DNA from: Cryomorphaceae bacterium
GTDB lineage: Bacteria; Bacteroidota; Bacteroidia; Flavobacteriales; BACL11
DNA: 11,362 nucleotides
NCBI GenBank assembly: GCA_014384505.1
Contig: JACNFT010000052.1
Location: 1-11,362 of the forward strand
Reading direction: 5' to 3'
Shown: positions 10,730 to 11,362 of the stretch, piece after piece
Layout: each line of letters starts with the position of its first letter
Numbering within the stretch: the stretch's first letter is position 1
Translations under genes and position numbers: made by a program
Notes under the pieces: model-generated
Databases searched by the model: none
Told to the model about the DNA's origin: nothing
The model's input: only the letters and a program-made list of their open reading frames with translations

Positions 10730-11362
10730 TTATGCTTGTCCCATAAGGCGAGCAGATTCATTTTCCGATAGTAACCCAGTTGTTGCAAATGGATCAAATT
10801 GGATTAATGCTTCAGTATCAAAATTCTTTTTCATTAAAAGGTTTCCGGCTGATACCATTAGATTACCAGTTTTGTGATCATCTATATTGTATTTTTGATC
10901 GTTAGATGCAAAGTTTGTTATACCGTTTACTACTTCCCAGATTGATAAACCTGATTTAGCATTTTGTAATTGCTTTGTGGTAAATGTAGATGGCTCAGCT
11001 CCAATATCAGAGTATGCTTTCATAACTCGGTTAATTGGTAGATACCTTTGCATATATTCATAATCAATTTTTTTGTCAGTTGATAACATAGCGGACATTG
11101 CGCGTTGTACTTCAGCAATTGATGCATCAGTGTTATTTGCAGATTTAATTTTGTCAGCTAATCCTACAGGTTGGAATCCTGTAGATGCCATGCTAATCAT
11201 ATGATCATTAAACTCTCGGATTGATTTATCAGTTAGTTCATGTAAACCGTATGTTTCAGAGAATGATGTTGAGGTCATTCCATTTGAGCAAACTAAGCGG
11301 TTTAGATAAGGTGATACCTCTAATCCTCTAGTGGGTGTATTTCTGAATGTTACACCAGTATT
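10730..11362 (-). CDS. DUF932-family phage/plasmid protein, 5' end outside window
   Basis: The open frame continues from the window's right edge without a stop, giving 210 visible residues; the Met at 11278 is internal. Just before it lie GLEVSPYLNRLVCSNGM, the hallmark DUF932 segment (Leu-x-Pro-xx-x-Arg-Leu-Val-Cys-Ser-Asn-Gly). After it come helical parts: DHMISMASTGFQPVG, VQRAMSAMLSTDKKIDYEYM and SGLSIWEVVNGITNFAS, the last also typical. DUF932 proteins (phage/plasmid-like protein) are widespread in large phages and plasmids, with no settled function. The gene is followed after 63 nt by an intrinsic terminator. Confidence 0.8.
   Translation of the reverse strand, partial: NTGVTFRNTPTRGLEVSPYLNRLVCSNGMTSTSFSETYGLHELTDKSIREFNDHMISMASTGFQPVGLADKIKSANNTDASIAEVQRAMSAMLSTDKKIDYEYMQRYLPINRVMKAYSDIGAEPSTFTTKQLQNAKSGLSIWEVVNGITNFASNDQKYNIDDHKTGNLMVSAGNLLMKKNFDTEALIQFDPFATTGLLSENESARLMGQA

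Noticed and set aside
10679..10752. A -1 frame after the DUF932 stop encoding TSIITKDEVSSLDFRLPTNQ
   Set aside because: About 20 open codons in AT-rich sequence can occur by chance, there is no slippery heptamer, and no ATG starts it. A sequencing error or frameshift cannot be excluded, but the evidence is weak.

Overview
The window looks like a stretch of early or accessory genes from a large dsDNA phage of a Bacteroidota (probably flavobacterial) host. The evidence is: every gene is on the minus strand; small ORFs are packed tightly (TAATG, ATGA and 1-3 nt junctions); tRNA genes sit inside operons; base composition is AT-rich; and leaders before the ATGs lack Shine-Dalgarno sequences and are A/T-rich (AATTAAAACAAAAA-like). 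The window also encodes a Bacteroidota-type ribosomal protein bS21. Phage identity rests on gene content and layout; no capsid, tail or polymerase gene is visible.

Layout in the direction of transcription (right to left). The right edge holds the 3' part of a DUF932 gene (11362-10730), followed by an intrinsic terminator and then an aromatic- and Asn-rich lipoprotein gene (10594-9758). Next is a gene-poor segment (9757-9246) with nine AGTAC words, several spaced 22-23 bp apart, a perfect hairpin and a promoter. Three small genes follow (9245-8364). A 700-bp gene-free locus (8363-7665) is extremely rich in CTAG/TCTAGA. A long operon (7604-5252) carries a zinc-ribbon protein, a SET-domain methyltransferase, small membrane proteins and conserved-looking phage orphans. 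A short operon (5197-4662) holds an orphan, tRNA-Leu(UAA) and a 58-aa PspC-domain protein. The next operon (4615-3590) contains three small genes, tRNA-Arg(UCU), an aberrant tRNA-like gene and bS21. The operon at 3489-1072 carries orphans, a 34-aa membrane peptide, a polynucleotide 3'-phosphatase-like HAD protein and an MPPED-type metallophosphodiesterase. The last operon (975 to the left edge) carries an orphan, an exported lytic transglycosylase and a partial gene.

Six AT-rich promoter cores open six of these blocks. Five have TTCA(G) exactly 16 nt upstream of TTATAWTTATA. Three of the six also have a palindrome-centred element (GTTAATAAC) at a constant 42-nt spacing.

Functional themes are translation (bS21 plus tRNAs), nucleic-acid end processing (HAD phosphatase plus phosphodiesterase), protein modification (SET), envelope factors (PspC, lipoprotein, transglycosylase, many tiny membrane proteins) and two unusual non-coding loci. 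At least five probable genes are shorter than 60 codons and easily missed (2727-2831, 3980-4120, 4662-4838, 6926-7063, 7452-7604).
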